Below, piece by piece: positions 26,238 through 34,565 of a stretch of DNA of 38,584 bases. Source of the DNA: Xenococcaceae cyanobacterium MO_188.B29 (GTDB lineage Bacteria > Cyanobacteriota > Cyanobacteriia > Cyanobacteriales > Xenococcaceae); contig JASJDI010000010.1 of NCBI GenBank assembly GCA_030065155.1, positions 1 through 38,584 on the forward strand. Direction: 5' to 3'. The notes beneath the pieces were generated by a model. That model worked only from the letters and a program-made list of their open reading frames with translations, was not told the origin of the DNA and did not search any database. The position numbers and the translations under genes are program-made. The stretch's first letter is position 1. The number at the start of each line of letters is the position of its first letter.

Positions 26238-27883
26238 GTGATAACTACCGTTTCCTGAAAAGTAAAATATCCAAATTATTGCCACCCTTGAGTAAAAATG
26301 TCTATTGGTGTGGCTCAATTGCTCTTGTCATAGCAATTTTACTGTTTTCCCTCTGGTATCAAGTTTTTACTTTCCAACTAGGCTTTGCTGTTCTGGCAAC
26401 ATTGATTAGTTATGTGTGGATGAGTATTCTCTTTATTAGTACAGTAAATCTTTGGCAAGAAAAGCAAACAAAAAGATTAGGTCTTGCAAGCTACATAATT
26501 CTTCTGTCCACAACTTTAAGTGGATTTTGGATGTTGGTGTTTTACCCTGCTGTCATGTCGATCGACGCTTTGTCTCATTGGCAACAGGCTTTAAATAACC
26601 AATACCATACATGGCACCCTCCCGCTCTTGCCATGCTTATGCATCTGACACAGTATTTTGTGAACAATCCTAGTTTATTTAGTTTCATTCAAGGTGCTTT
26701 TTTTTGGGGTGCTATTCTATACCTAATCCGACAAGTTGTTACCAATAATCGGTTATTTTTAATTAACTCTAGCTTAATTATCTTACTGCCACCGCTATGG
26801 CTTTACTCTAATGCTACGGTGTCCAACACTTGGATGGCTACCTTTACACTATTAACCATAGCTTTCTTAATTAAATCAATTCGTCACAACAGCAAAACTT
26901 TATTTACTCTATCTATTATTGCTCTCTCTCTAGGAGTAATGTTTAGGAGAGAAACTATCTTTTTTATCTTGATAGTGCTGCCAATTTATTTATTGTTGTT
27001 TGGGCGCAATAGTAGTATTTTCAAAAGAGTTAGAGAGTTAATTTTAATTTTATTAATAATCATACTCCCTGGTAAAATCATTGAACTTAGCCCAAATGTA
27101 AGTCATGATGTTAATCCCACAGCCCATGGCTTACTAAATCAATATGTAGGAACAGTGGTTAATTCTGAAAATCTGATGGATGAATCAGAAATTGATCGGG
27201 AAAAACTGTCTATAGAACAGGAATTTGGTACGGGTACTTGGCAAAGATTACTTGACGGTTATAGTTGTTTTTCAGCAGGTTACATAGTCTGGGGTAATGT
27301 GGGTAAAGGTGTCCCGGCTGCTATTGGTGAAGTTCCTAAAGAACAAAATAGCTTTATTGTTAGTAAAATAGTTCAAACAGCTTTTCGACATCCTCTTGGA
27401 TATCTTAAACACCAAGGTTGTTATTTTGCCTATCTTTTGCAAGTGCAAAGAAAGATATCTTCATCTTATAAAATTTGGGGAGTTTTCCAATCAAACCCAA
27501 ATATCAAAGAACAGCGAACTCAACTGGGAATTGAATTTCAAAGTAAACTACCTTCCATAAAAGCTTGGCAGATTAATTTAGTTAATAACATTTTAGATAG
27601 TCCAATATTGTCATTCCTGTTTAGGCACTATGTTTTTCTGGGTTTTTCAGCAATTTTTCTGATAGTCGGTTTTTCTACTCATAGAATTGAATTAATAATT
27701 CCCTCGCTTTTTAGTTTGATATATCCTTTTGGTTATTTAATTGTTGCACCTGATAATCTTTGGCGATATTTATTCCCATCCTACTTATGTTCTTGGATTT
27801 GTTTACTGGTTTTTCTAAATACTTACATTTTGAGAAAATTTGTTACAGGCAAAAAAATAGAGGAAAAAATCAGTAATCAGTAA
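26234..27883 (+). CDS. DUF6020-like GT-C membrane protein
   Basis: Polytopic membrane protein of 549 residues with about eleven or more hydrophobic segments. Its loop-1 signature FYPAVMSIDALSHWQQ followed by YHTWHPPALAMLM, acidic residue then HPP, is typical of the DUF6020 group and of GT-C glycosyltransferases that use a polyprenyl-phosphate sugar. A large soluble loop of about 150 residues follows the central TM block. Translation is coupled to the upstream gene by an ATGA overlap. With the DPM1-like and flippase-like genes it forms a logical make-move-use set. The residues ISNQ and stop at its C-terminus come from a dispersed heptamer repeat. Glycosyl acceptor unknown. Confidence 0.7.
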   Translation: MSDNYRFLKSKISKLLPPLSKNVYWCGSIALVIAILLFSLWYQVFTFQLGFAVLATLISYVWMSILFISTVNLWQEKQTKRLGLASYIILLSTTLSGFWMLVFYPAVMSIDALSHWQQALNNQYHTWHPPALAMLMHLTQYFVNNPSLFSFIQGAFFWGAILYLIRQVVTNNRLFLINSSLIILLPPLWLYSNATVSNTWMATFTLLTIAFLIKSIRHNSKTLFTLSIIALSLGVMFRRETIFFILIVLPIYLLLFGRNSSIFKRVRELILILLIIILPGKIIELSPNVSHDVNPTAHGLLNQYVGTVVNSENLMDESEIDREKLSIEQEFGTGTWQRLLDGYSCFSAGYIVWGNVGKGVPAAIGEVPKEQNSFIVSKIVQTAFRHPLGYLKHQGCYFAYLLQVQRKISSSYKIWGVFQSNPNIKEQRTQLGIEFQSKLPSIKAWQINLVNNILDSPILSFLFRHYVFLGFSAIFLIVGFSTHRIELIIPSLFSLIYPFGYLIVAPDNLWRYLFPSYLCSWICLLVFLNTYILRKFVTGKKIEEKISNQ

Positions 27884-27895
27884 TTAGTAATCCAT
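27865..27895. repeat. AGTAATC-type heptamer repeat at the end of the GT-C gene
   Basis: Copies of AGTAATC/AGTAATT in tandem, the reverse complement of the GATTACT heptamers seen at 13433 and 16808. It overlaps the stop codon of the GT-C gene. Confidence 0.7.
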
Positions 27896-27940
27896 GACGA
27901 GTGGAGTCTACTCAATTGAAAAGCGCAGTAAGTGTTGTGT

Positions 27941-30712
27941 CTAAACCGAATTTAGTATTAGTTGTTGACGATGAACTTGTAGTAGTTGAATTTCTACTTG
28001 AGCAAATTGTTCGAGCATATAAATTATCTGTTCTGGTGCAAGCTTGGTACCGTCGTTGCGACAGCTACCAGTATATTTCAATATAATTGCATTCTCTGGT
28101 AGATTATCACTAGATTCGATCTTTAAATCAAAAAGACGATCGCGCAAATTAACTATCTGCTTTTTCCCTGACTTAGTAGTTTTCTCCCAGGAAATTTCTG
28201 GAGTATTCTTAACTGCGTCAATCCAATTTTGCCAATCTTCTACATTATAAATATCCGCAGTTTTCACTGTAATTAAATATTTTGCTTTATCTAGTAAACG
28301 AGTCGCTGCAATAGATTTAATATCTACTTCTTCAAGATGATAGAGAGGAATATCTGATGGTAACTGGGCAACTAGACGAGAGTGAAAATCTTCTGTAGCT
28401 ATGTATTCTGTTAGTTCAAAGTCTACAATTTCTCCACTACTAGTTGTTCCCAAAGACAAAGCATTAGCGATCGAAATTCTGGGACCTGGATGATATCCTC
28501 CAGTAAAGGAAACTGGTAGACTAGCACGGCGTATAGCGCGATCGAACAAACGAACTAAATCTAAGTGACTGACTAATGCCATTTGTCCTTGTTTACCAAA
28601 CCAGACACGGATTTTTTGTTCTCTGTGTTGATTTGGTTTAAAATCGCCCACAAATTCAGGAATTTTAGGGGGTTCAACTACGATATTATGTCCAAAATCT
28701 GTTCCACACACCCCACAATGAGAACAGCCATCAAAAGCACAATCAGGTACCGTAGCTGCTTCTAAGGCTCTTTGTAAGTCATCTTTGAGCCATTGTTTAT
28801 CTATGCCTGTATTAAGGTGATCCCAGGGTAAAGGTGTATCTAGGGAATTGGGGGATTGGGGGACTGGGGGATTGGGGGACTGGGGGATTGGGGAATTCTG
28901 AACTTCTGAACTCCTGACTTCTGAATTCTGAATCCTGAATCCTGACTCCTGACTTCTAACTTCTGAATCCTGAATCCTGACTCCTAACTCCTGACTTTCG
29001 ACTCCTGAATCCTGACTCCTGACTTCTGACTTCCAAAATAAATTCCACTCGCCATTTTCTACTTGACGGTATTTCCAGATTAAACCAGCTTCAGCGATCG
29101 CATTTTCCCAGGCAGCAAAAGCTCGATCTAAATTTTCCCACCAGGAGTCCATTCCTGCACCTAATTCCCAAGCACGACGTACTACAGAAGATAGTCGGCG
29201 ATCGCCTCTACCGACAAAATCTTCCATTGCTGAGATCCGAACATCGGTGTAATTAACTTTTACCCCCTTCATTCTTCTAAACTCTTCCCGCAAGAGTTCT
29301 TGTTTGCGTTTAAATTCACTCGTAGAGACTGTATGCCACTGGAAAGGAGTATGGGGTTTAGGGGTAAAGTTGGAAATGGTGATATTGAAGTTGAGGCGTT
29401 TATTACTAATACTTCGGCATTCGGTTCTTAGCCAGCGCACTGTATCAGCAATACCAATAACATCGACATCGGTTTCTCCTGGTAAACCAATCATAAAGTA
29501 GAGCTTAACTTTACTCCAACCTTGTTCAACGGCAGTTTTAATTCCCCGCAATAATTCTTCATTAGTTAAGCCTTTATTAATTACATCCCGCATCCGTTGG
29601 GTTCCAGCTTCGGGGGCAAAAGTTAAACCAGATTTCCGTGTACCGCCAATAATATTAGCGATATTCTCATCAAAGCGATCGACTCTTTGACTAGGGAGAG
29701 ACAGAGAAATATTTTCATTTTTGAGACGATTTTTAATTTCTACTCCCACTGCGGGTAAAGCGAGATAATCAGAACAACTCAAAGACAAAAGAGAAAATTC
29801 ATTATAGCCCGTTGCCCGCATTCCTTTTTCGATAGCTTCTACTACCTTTTCAGGTTCGACATCAGTAGCAGGGCGAGTTAACATTCCTGGCTGACAGAAA
29901 CGACAACCACGAGTACAACCTCTTCTTATTTCTACAGTAAGGCGATCGTGTACCGTTTCTATATAGGGTACTAGTCCTATAGAATAAGCTGGAATTGGCG
30001 TTGCCACTCTTCTCAGAATTCTGGCAGGCACATCAGAATGATTTGGTTTGACTGAACCATCTTCAGCCATATCATAAAATCTGGGAACATATACCCCTGG
30101 TACTTGGGCTAAATCTAGTAATAGTTCTGCTTTACTTAGCTTAGCTGCTTTTCCTTCTTCAATTACTAAGCCAATTTCTGGTAATAGTTCTTCTCCATCT
30201 CCTAAAGCAATAAAATCAAAAAACTCAGCATAGGGTTCAGGATTTGAGGTTGCTGTTTGCCCGCCAGCAAAAATTAGTGGATAATCTCCTGTCTCTCTTT
30301 CTTGCCAGGTTAGAGGAATTCTCGCTAAATTTAACATTTCTAAGATATTGGTTGCCCCTAACTCATAGCTAAGGCTAAAGCCGAGAATATCAAAATCTGT
30401 CAGGGAACGCTTAGACTCTAAAGCGAATAGAGGAATGTTACGTTCTCTTAACTTAGCAGCTAAATCTGGGGCAGGTAAATAAGTCCGATCGCATAATTGC
30501 CTAGGTTGAGCATTAATAACATTATAGAGAAGGATATGTCCTAAATTGGATGCTCCTACTTCGTAAATTTCTGGATAAGTAAGTACCCAATGAACTTGAT
30601 TTTCTTGCCAAGGTTTGTGTTTAGCACCCAATTCGTTACCCAGGTAACGGGCAGGTTTAGTAATTTCTGAGGTTATTAATTTATCAATAGCGATCGTCAT
30701 GGTGTCCAGCAT
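27941..30712 (-). CDS. TIGR03960-type radical SAM protein fused to a DUF2344 domain
   Basis: Cyanobacterial two-domain protein: a B12-binding-like N-terminal part with a radical SAM core, then a C-terminal TIGR03936/DUF2344 domain. The radical SAM Cys triad is in RRGCTRGCRFCQPG (C-x3-C-x2-C, about residue 270 from this start). Downstream are SLPSQRVDRFDENIA, TFAPEAGTQRMRDVINKG and LYFMIGLPGETDVDV. A Cys-rich CSHCGVCGTDFGHN segment precedes the DUF2344 part. The usual family opening ITKPARYLGNELG sits a few residues in, so I favour ATG 30712 or 30700 over a TTG at 30769. Between radical SAM and DUF2344 lies a repeat-derived insertion of about 63 residues. Substrate of the family is unknown to me; tRNA or rRNA modification is often proposed. 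Confidence 0.9.
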   Translation of the reverse strand: MLDTMTIAIDKLITSEITKPARYLGNELGAKHKPWQENQVHWVLTYPEIYEVGASNLGHILLYNVINAQPRQLCDRTYLPAPDLAAKLRERNIPLFALESKRSLTDFDILGFSLSYELGATNILEMLNLARIPLTWQERETGDYPLIFAGGQTATSNPEPYAEFFDFIALGDGEELLPEIGLVIEEGKAAKLSKAELLLDLAQVPGVYVPRFYDMAEDGSVKPNHSDVPARILRRVATPIPAYSIGLVPYIETVHDRLTVEIRRGCTRGCRFCQPGMLTRPATDVEPEKVVEAIEKGMRATGYNEFSLLSLSCSDYLALPAVGVEIKNRLKNENISLSLPSQRVDRFDENIANIIGGTRKSGLTFAPEAGTQRMRDVINKGLTNEELLRGIKTAVEQGWSKVKLYFMIGLPGETDVDVIGIADTVRWLRTECRSISNKRLNFNITISNFTPKPHTPFQWHTVSTSEFKRKQELLREEFRRMKGVKVNYTDVRISAMEDFVGRGDRRLSSVVRRAWELGAGMDSWWENLDRAFAAWENAIAEAGLIWKYRQVENGEWNLFWKSEVRSQDSGVESQELGVRIQDSEVRSQESGFRIQNSEVRSSEVQNSPIPQSPNPPVPQSPNSLDTPLPWDHLNTGIDKQWLKDDLQRALEAATVPDCAFDGCSHCGVCGTDFGHNIVVEPPKIPEFVGDFKPNQHREQKIRVWFGKQGQMALVSHLDLVRLFDRAIRRASLPVSFTGGYHPGPRISIANALSLGTTSSGEIVDFELTEYIATEDFHSRLVAQLPSDIPLYHLEEVDIKSIAATRLLDKAKYLITVKTADIYNVEDWQNWIDAVKNTPEISWEKTTKSGKKQIVNLRDRLFDLKIESSDNLPENAIILKYTGSCRNDGTKLAPEQIIYMLEQFAQVEIQLLQVHRQQLILNSV
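28841..29032. repeat. Tandem repeats inserted in frame in the radical SAM gene
   Basis: Two repeat types lie side by side: GGGGGATTGGGGGACT units at 28841-28897 and CTGACTC/CTGAATC/CTGACTT heptamers at about 28897-29032. They encode a low-complexity stretch read as alternating SEVRSQ/GVRIQD-like and PQSPNPP-like segments. The reading frame is kept throughout. Both kinds are familiar cyanobacterial intergenic repeats, here inside a coding sequence. Confidence 0.9.
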
Positions 30713-31327
30713 ACTAGTTGCGGTGACCAAAATTCTAGGGAGTGAGTCTCTAAGTTTAACATTAACCAACGGTCAGAGATTACTTCGTCTATCTTGAAAA
30801 CCTCTTCCTAGAATCAACTAGCTCATCATAAACAATCAACAATTCATCCATTATCAATTTGACTCATGAAAATCCCCAGAGAAAACACAATCTATAAGAC
30901 AAAATTATCAATTAAATTTGATTTTAATTTTTACTTTTATAATTGCTTTTTTTTAGCAGTTTAATTACGTAAAAATACGGATACTAGTTGGTAACTATTA
31001 AGTAATTTCAATTATCATTTTGTAACTACACTGACAAAACTCCTCAAAACTTCTGGTAGTCTAAATTATGTAGTCTAAAAAGTTAATTTCAAACAACCTA
31101 GAGAAATAGCAAGCTCAAGCCCAATTATTAAGGAAATATTCATTTTTATGCCCAAAAGTTGGCTTACCAAAAGGAAAGTAATAACATCTTGCCAATTGCG
31201 ATCGACAAAAAAGTCAAGTCTAATAAACTAAAAGAATTGCAATGATTTTAATAATAATTTGGATAAAACTATCTATTTGCAAGTATTGATTTTCAATTTA
31301 CGTTGACCAAAAATAGACTATAAACCA
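30713..31327. other. Intergenic leader between radical SAM and sigma-factor genes
   Basis: About 600 bases of AT-rich DNA between divergent genes. It should hold promoters for both; a HIP1-like GCGATCG is at 31198. I cannot fix -10/-35 elements with confidence and see no ribosome-binding site of note before the sigma-factor ATG. No RNA gene was recognised. Confidence 0.5.
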
Positions 31328-32455
31328 ATGAATATAACCACGAATAAACCAGACACAAAATTCAACGAAGAATATGATATGGTTCAATTAGAAGATATTG
31401 AATCTACAGAAATAGAGCCAGATTTGAAGTTAGTTGCAGTGGAGTTTTCCTCTGATGATATTGAAGGAAGTGTCAATTACTCCTCTGAATATCGGAAAAC
31501 AACTGCAGACGATAATATTGGGGCTTTTTTCAAAGAAATGGCCCGTTATCCTCTTCTTAAACCCGAGGAAGAGTTGGAACTAGCCCATTGCGTCGAGTTT
31601 ATGGTAGAAGCAGAAGCAACTCGTAAGAAATTAACAGAGGAGTTGTCAAGAAAGCCAACTAGATTAGAGTGGGCAAAAGCGATGAATTTAGATAACGAGC
31701 GTCAATTAGAAAACCGCTTGTATCGAGGTAGGGTAGCCAAAAGAAAAATGATTCGCTCTAACTTGAGATTAGTTGTTTCTATTGCCAAACGCTATCTTAA
31801 TCGTGGTGTACCTTTTCTTGATTTAATTCAAGAAGGAGCAATTGGTTTAAATAGAGCTACAGAGAAGTTCGATCCGAACAAAGGCTATAAGTTTTCTACC
31901 TATGCCTATTGGTGGATTCGTCAAGCAATTACGAGAACGATCGCTAATGATGCTCGAACTATTAGATTGCCTATTCACATTGTCGAAAAACTCAATAAAT
32001 TAAAAAAAGCCCAACGTACCCTTAAACAAAAACTACAACGCAACCCTAGCGAAGAAGAATTAGCTAAAGAATTAAAAACTTCAGTTGCTCAACTTTGCCA
32101 ACTATTGGAACTGAGGCGACAATCTCTTTCTCTTAATCATAGGGTAGGAAAAACTGAAGATACAGAATTAGTCGATCTGCTAGAAGATAGCGAATTACAG
32201 CTACCAGAAGAACGCATGAATGAAGCAATGATGCGTCAAGAAATTACTAATGTCTTGAGTGATGTTTTAACCGAGCGAGAGAAAGATGTTATTATCTTAC
32301 GCTATGGCTTATCTACCAGTCAGCCTTATACTTTAGAGGAAGTGGGAGGTATCTTTAATCTTTCTCGGGAAAGAGTAAGACAAATACAAAGTAAGGCAAT
32401 GCGTAAGCTGCGTCGTCCTCAAGTAGCTCGTAGGTTAAAAGGTTGGTTAAGTTAA
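31328..32455 (+). CDS. Group 2 RpoD/SigA-family RNA polymerase sigma factor
   Basis: Sigma-70 factor of 375 residues. Region 1.2 (about 62-92: DNIGAFFKEMARYPLLKPEEELELA), region 2 (about 139-209, with NLRLVVSIAKRYLNRGVPFLDLIQEG and YKFSTYAYWWIRQAITR), region 3 (about 215-290) and region 4 (about 305-365, with LTEREKDVIILRYGL, YTLEEVGGIFNLSRERVRQIQ) are all present. The short N-terminus, lacking region 1.1, and the moderate length make it a group 2 (SigB/C/D/E-like) rather than the primary SigA. Group 2 sigma factors direct stress, nitrogen, dark or stationary-phase transcription in cyanobacteria. Which paralogue it is cannot be said. A long leader precedes the gene and a strong hairpin follows it. 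Confidence 0.93.
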   Translation: MNITTNKPDTKFNEEYDMVQLEDIESTEIEPDLKLVAVEFSSDDIEGSVNYSSEYRKTTADDNIGAFFKEMARYPLLKPEEELELAHCVEFMVEAEATRKKLTEELSRKPTRLEWAKAMNLDNERQLENRLYRGRVAKRKMIRSNLRLVVSIAKRYLNRGVPFLDLIQEGAIGLNRATEKFDPNKGYKFSTYAYWWIRQAITRTIANDARTIRLPIHIVEKLNKLKKAQRTLKQKLQRNPSEEELAKELKTSVAQLCQLLELRRQSLSLNHRVGKTEDTELVDLLEDSELQLPEERMNEAMMRQEITNVLSDVLTEREKDVIILRYGLSTSQPYTLEEVGGIFNLSRERVRQIQSKAMRKLRRPQVARRLKGWLS

Positions 32456-32463
32456 TTGATATA

Positions 32464-32486
32464 GGGGCGAAGGTTTTTTCGTCCCC
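32464..32486 (+). repeat. GGGGCGAA...TTCG-T-CCCC hairpin
   Basis: GGGGCGAA pairs with TTCGTCCCC with one bulged T, around a GGTTTT loop, nine bases after the sigma-factor stop. It is of the same type as the palindromes at 17383 and 19785, and may add to termination. Confidence 0.55.
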
Positions 32487-32545
32487 ACAAGCAATCCAGG
32501 ATTTGAAGACTTCACAGAGAGAACGCAGAGCATCAGAAACTTTAT

Positions 32546-32585
32546 AATTATCATGGTCATCATAACCATGATAATTATTTTTTTG
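32546..32585 (+). terminator. Intrinsic terminator-like hairpin after the sigma-factor gene
   Basis: AATTATCATGGT and ACCATGATAATT are perfect 12-bp arms with a 7-base loop, followed by ATTTTTTTT. It is about 90 bases downstream of the sigma-factor stop and has the stem-plus-U-tract shape of a rho-independent terminator, though the stem is AT-rich. Confidence 0.65.
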
Positions 32586-32734
32586 GCTACAGATGCACGC
32601 CAATGTTCAGCATCTGCCTCTGTTTTCAAGGTATTTCCTTGAACGATCGCTTTACCTGTTTACTCCAATACCTTTAATATTTCTCTTGCTAACACTTCAC
32701 CCGTCCTCATAGTACAATAGTATCTAAAACTTCG

Positions 32735-33031
32735 ATGTGTGGCAGATTTACTTCATATCATTCTAATGCTGAGATTGCCAAAGCTTTTGACTTGGCTGAT
32801 GTTCCTCATCTAGAACCTAGATACAATATTGCTCCAACCAATACTGTAGCAACGATACTACGCTCTGATTCTCAAAGCGATCGAGAATTCAAATGGTTGC
32901 GTTGGGGTTTGATTCCCCACTGGGCAAAAGAACAAAAAATCGGTAATAGTCGATCGCTGTTAAGTAATATATTTAGCAATAGTTTTTGTACTTTGATCAA
33001 GATCGCAGAGGTAAACAAATTTGAAACATAG
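32735..33031 (+). pseudogene. Truncated SRAP (YedK/HMCES-like) gene
   Basis: SOS-response-associated peptidase domain fragment, the family that forms a thiazolidine cross-link through Cys2 with abasic sites in single-stranded DNA. Seen: MCGRFTSY (catalytic Cys2), EPRYNIAPTNTVATIL and FKWLRWGLIPHWAKEQKIGNS. A full-length protein is about 200-230 residues; here homology ends at about residue 72, where the conserved NARAETV-type motif should follow, and 26 unrelated residues lead to a stop. The conserved Glu and His of the active site are lost. The 3' end overlaps the convergent histidine kinase gene by 35 bases. It is therefore most likely a remnant. Confidence 0.75.
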
Positions 33032-34307
33032 TCCCTTTTCCTGCTTCACTCTCTACCGTAATCCTACCATTATGAGCCTCAATTATTTGTTGTGCGATCG
33101 CTAGTCCTAAACCAAAACCGCCTGTTTGTCTGGTACGGGCTTTGTCTACTCGGTAAAAGCGATCGAAAATATGGGGTAAGTCAATAGCAGGAATACCAAC
33201 ACCACTATCTTTAACTTGAATGAGAAGGCGACGGGGTTTTATTACCAATTTTAAGGTTACTATTCCCCCAGAAGGAGTATATTTAATCGCATTATTCAGT
33301 AAATTACGAATAGCGGTAATTAAAAGATCGCGATCAACATAGATCGAAGGTTTTGCCCGCTCTTCATCAAATTCTGGGGATATTTTGGGTATTTCTAGTA
33401 TAAACTTTAAATCTTTTTCTGCTGCTAAATGAGTATATTCTTTAGCCAAAGAGTTTAATAATTCTAATATGTCAGTCTTGCTAACGTCTTGAGGATTTAA
33501 CTTTCCTTCGTGACGGGCAAGAAAGAGCAAATTAGCAATCAATGCACTCATACATTTACTCTGAGTAACGATGTTTTCTAAACGCTGACGGGGTTGTCGA
33601 TTATCTTCTGCGGGAGCAAGCAAACCTACCTGGGCATTACTGAGAATTGCTGCTACTGGGGCGCGTAACTCATGGGAAGCATCAGCAGTAAAACGTTGTA
33701 ATTGTTCGTACGAGCGTCTGACAGGCTGCATTGCTAACCCACCAAGAATCCAACCCACTATACCAGTAAAACCAAGGGTAATTGGTACTCCAAGGGCTAA
33801 AAATAAACGCGATCGCGCCAGTGAGTCTTGAAGAGGTTCAATGGCAACAGCAACCTGAAGATAACCCACTAGAGATCGATCGTATTTTAAGGGTAGGGTT
33901 AATGTGCGTAGATGATCTTGATAATTTTGACTATTATGGTTGCATTTATACTCTAAGGTTTGCCATCCCACGATCAAGGAAGACTTTTTAGGATAACAAT
34001 TACCTATAAATTGTAAAAGGCGTTTTTGGGAGTTATACCAACGGATGCAAATAATTCTTGATTCAGTGGAGAAAGTTTCCCGATTTGACAAGGATACATT
34101 TTCTGTGTCTATCTGCCAACTTGTCTCTTGTTGTTTGTAGCTGGTTAGAGAGGCAATTTTTCTGGTTTGAGCGTAAACTCGATCGTCAAATTCCCGCATT
34201 CTATCTTGTACTTGACGATGATAAACCGTAAAAGCAAATAGGATTAAAATACTTCCCATAGAAAGGGTAAACCAATAAGCAAGGCGACGACGAGAGCGAT
34301 CGAACAT
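32997..34307 (-). CDS. Membrane sensor histidine kinase
   Basis: Two-component sensor of 436 residues. N-terminal TM about 11-28, periplasmic sensing region about 29-165 with several Cys (CIRW, GNCYPKK, YKCNHN), second TM about 168-192, short HAMP-like linker, then the HisKA domain with the phosphoacceptor in FTADASHELRAPVAAI (His212). The ATPase has NLLNNAIKYTPSGG (N-box), VKDSGVGIP (G1), IFDRFYRVDKAR (F-box) and GFGLGLAIA (G2). The core resembles RppB/NrsS-type kinases of cyanobacteria, but no response regulator gene is next to it, so it is orphaned here. The ligand is unknown; the Cys residues might bind metal or be redox-active, which is inference. Confidence 0.92.
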   Translation of the reverse strand: MFDRSRRRLAYWFTLSMGSILILFAFTVYHRQVQDRMREFDDRVYAQTRKIASLTSYKQQETSWQIDTENVSLSNRETFSTESRIICIRWYNSQKRLLQFIGNCYPKKSSLIVGWQTLEYKCNHNSQNYQDHLRTLTLPLKYDRSLVGYLQVAVAIEPLQDSLARSRLFLALGVPITLGFTGIVGWILGGLAMQPVRRSYEQLQRFTADASHELRAPVAAILSNAQVGLLAPAEDNRQPRQRLENIVTQSKCMSALIANLLFLARHEGKLNPQDVSKTDILELLNSLAKEYTHLAAEKDLKFILEIPKISPEFDEERAKPSIYVDRDLLITAIRNLLNNAIKYTPSGGIVTLKLVIKPRRLLIQVKDSGVGIPAIDLPHIFDRFYRVDKARTRQTGGFGLGLAIAQQIIEAHNGRITVESEAGKGTMFQICLPLRS

Positions 34308-34532
34308 TTATCAGGGGAGAAAGTAGTTTTTGGTTGGTTGACTATTCTTAATTTAACTGTTAGAAACTTTTGTCGCGAGCGCAAATTAGCTGAATATCAT
34401 TGAATTAGAAAACTGGATTGAGCAAATAGATATTTTATTCTTAGTTATCTTGGCAATAATAGAGATAGGAATAGATTTTTTCTGCCATAACCAACGCGAC
34501 TATAAAGATACAGGAGCCAATATAGCGATCGC

Positions 34533-34565
34533 ACTTAATCTTCCGAACCTAGAGAATTAATCTAG
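34533..34565. repeat. Shared 3'-end element CCGAACCTAGA...TAATCTAG (copy 1)
   Basis: Sequence CCGAACCTAGAGAATTAATCTAG next to a HIP1 site, nearly identical to 36531-36549. It contains the inverted repeat CTAGAG/ATCTAG and gives the monooxygenase gene its last codons and TAG stop. Confidence 0.7.

Noticed and set aside
27901-28086. Plus-strand frame with PNLVLVVDDE, like the start of a response regulator
   Set aside because: It is antisense to the C-terminus of the radical SAM/DUF2344 gene, whose end (LLQVHRQQLILNSV) is protein-like; the resemblance is accidental.
28841-29032. Possible CRISPR array
   Set aside because: Units are 7-14 bases, contiguous, without unique spacers; they are tandem repeats translated in frame.
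31140-31327. Clear -35/-10 promoter before the sigma-factor gene
   Set aside because: A TTGACC lies near the ATG but has no -10 at a proper distance; no reliable assignment.
34308-34532. Missing response regulator for the histidine kinase
   Set aside because: No reading frame with receiver-domain motifs is present here.
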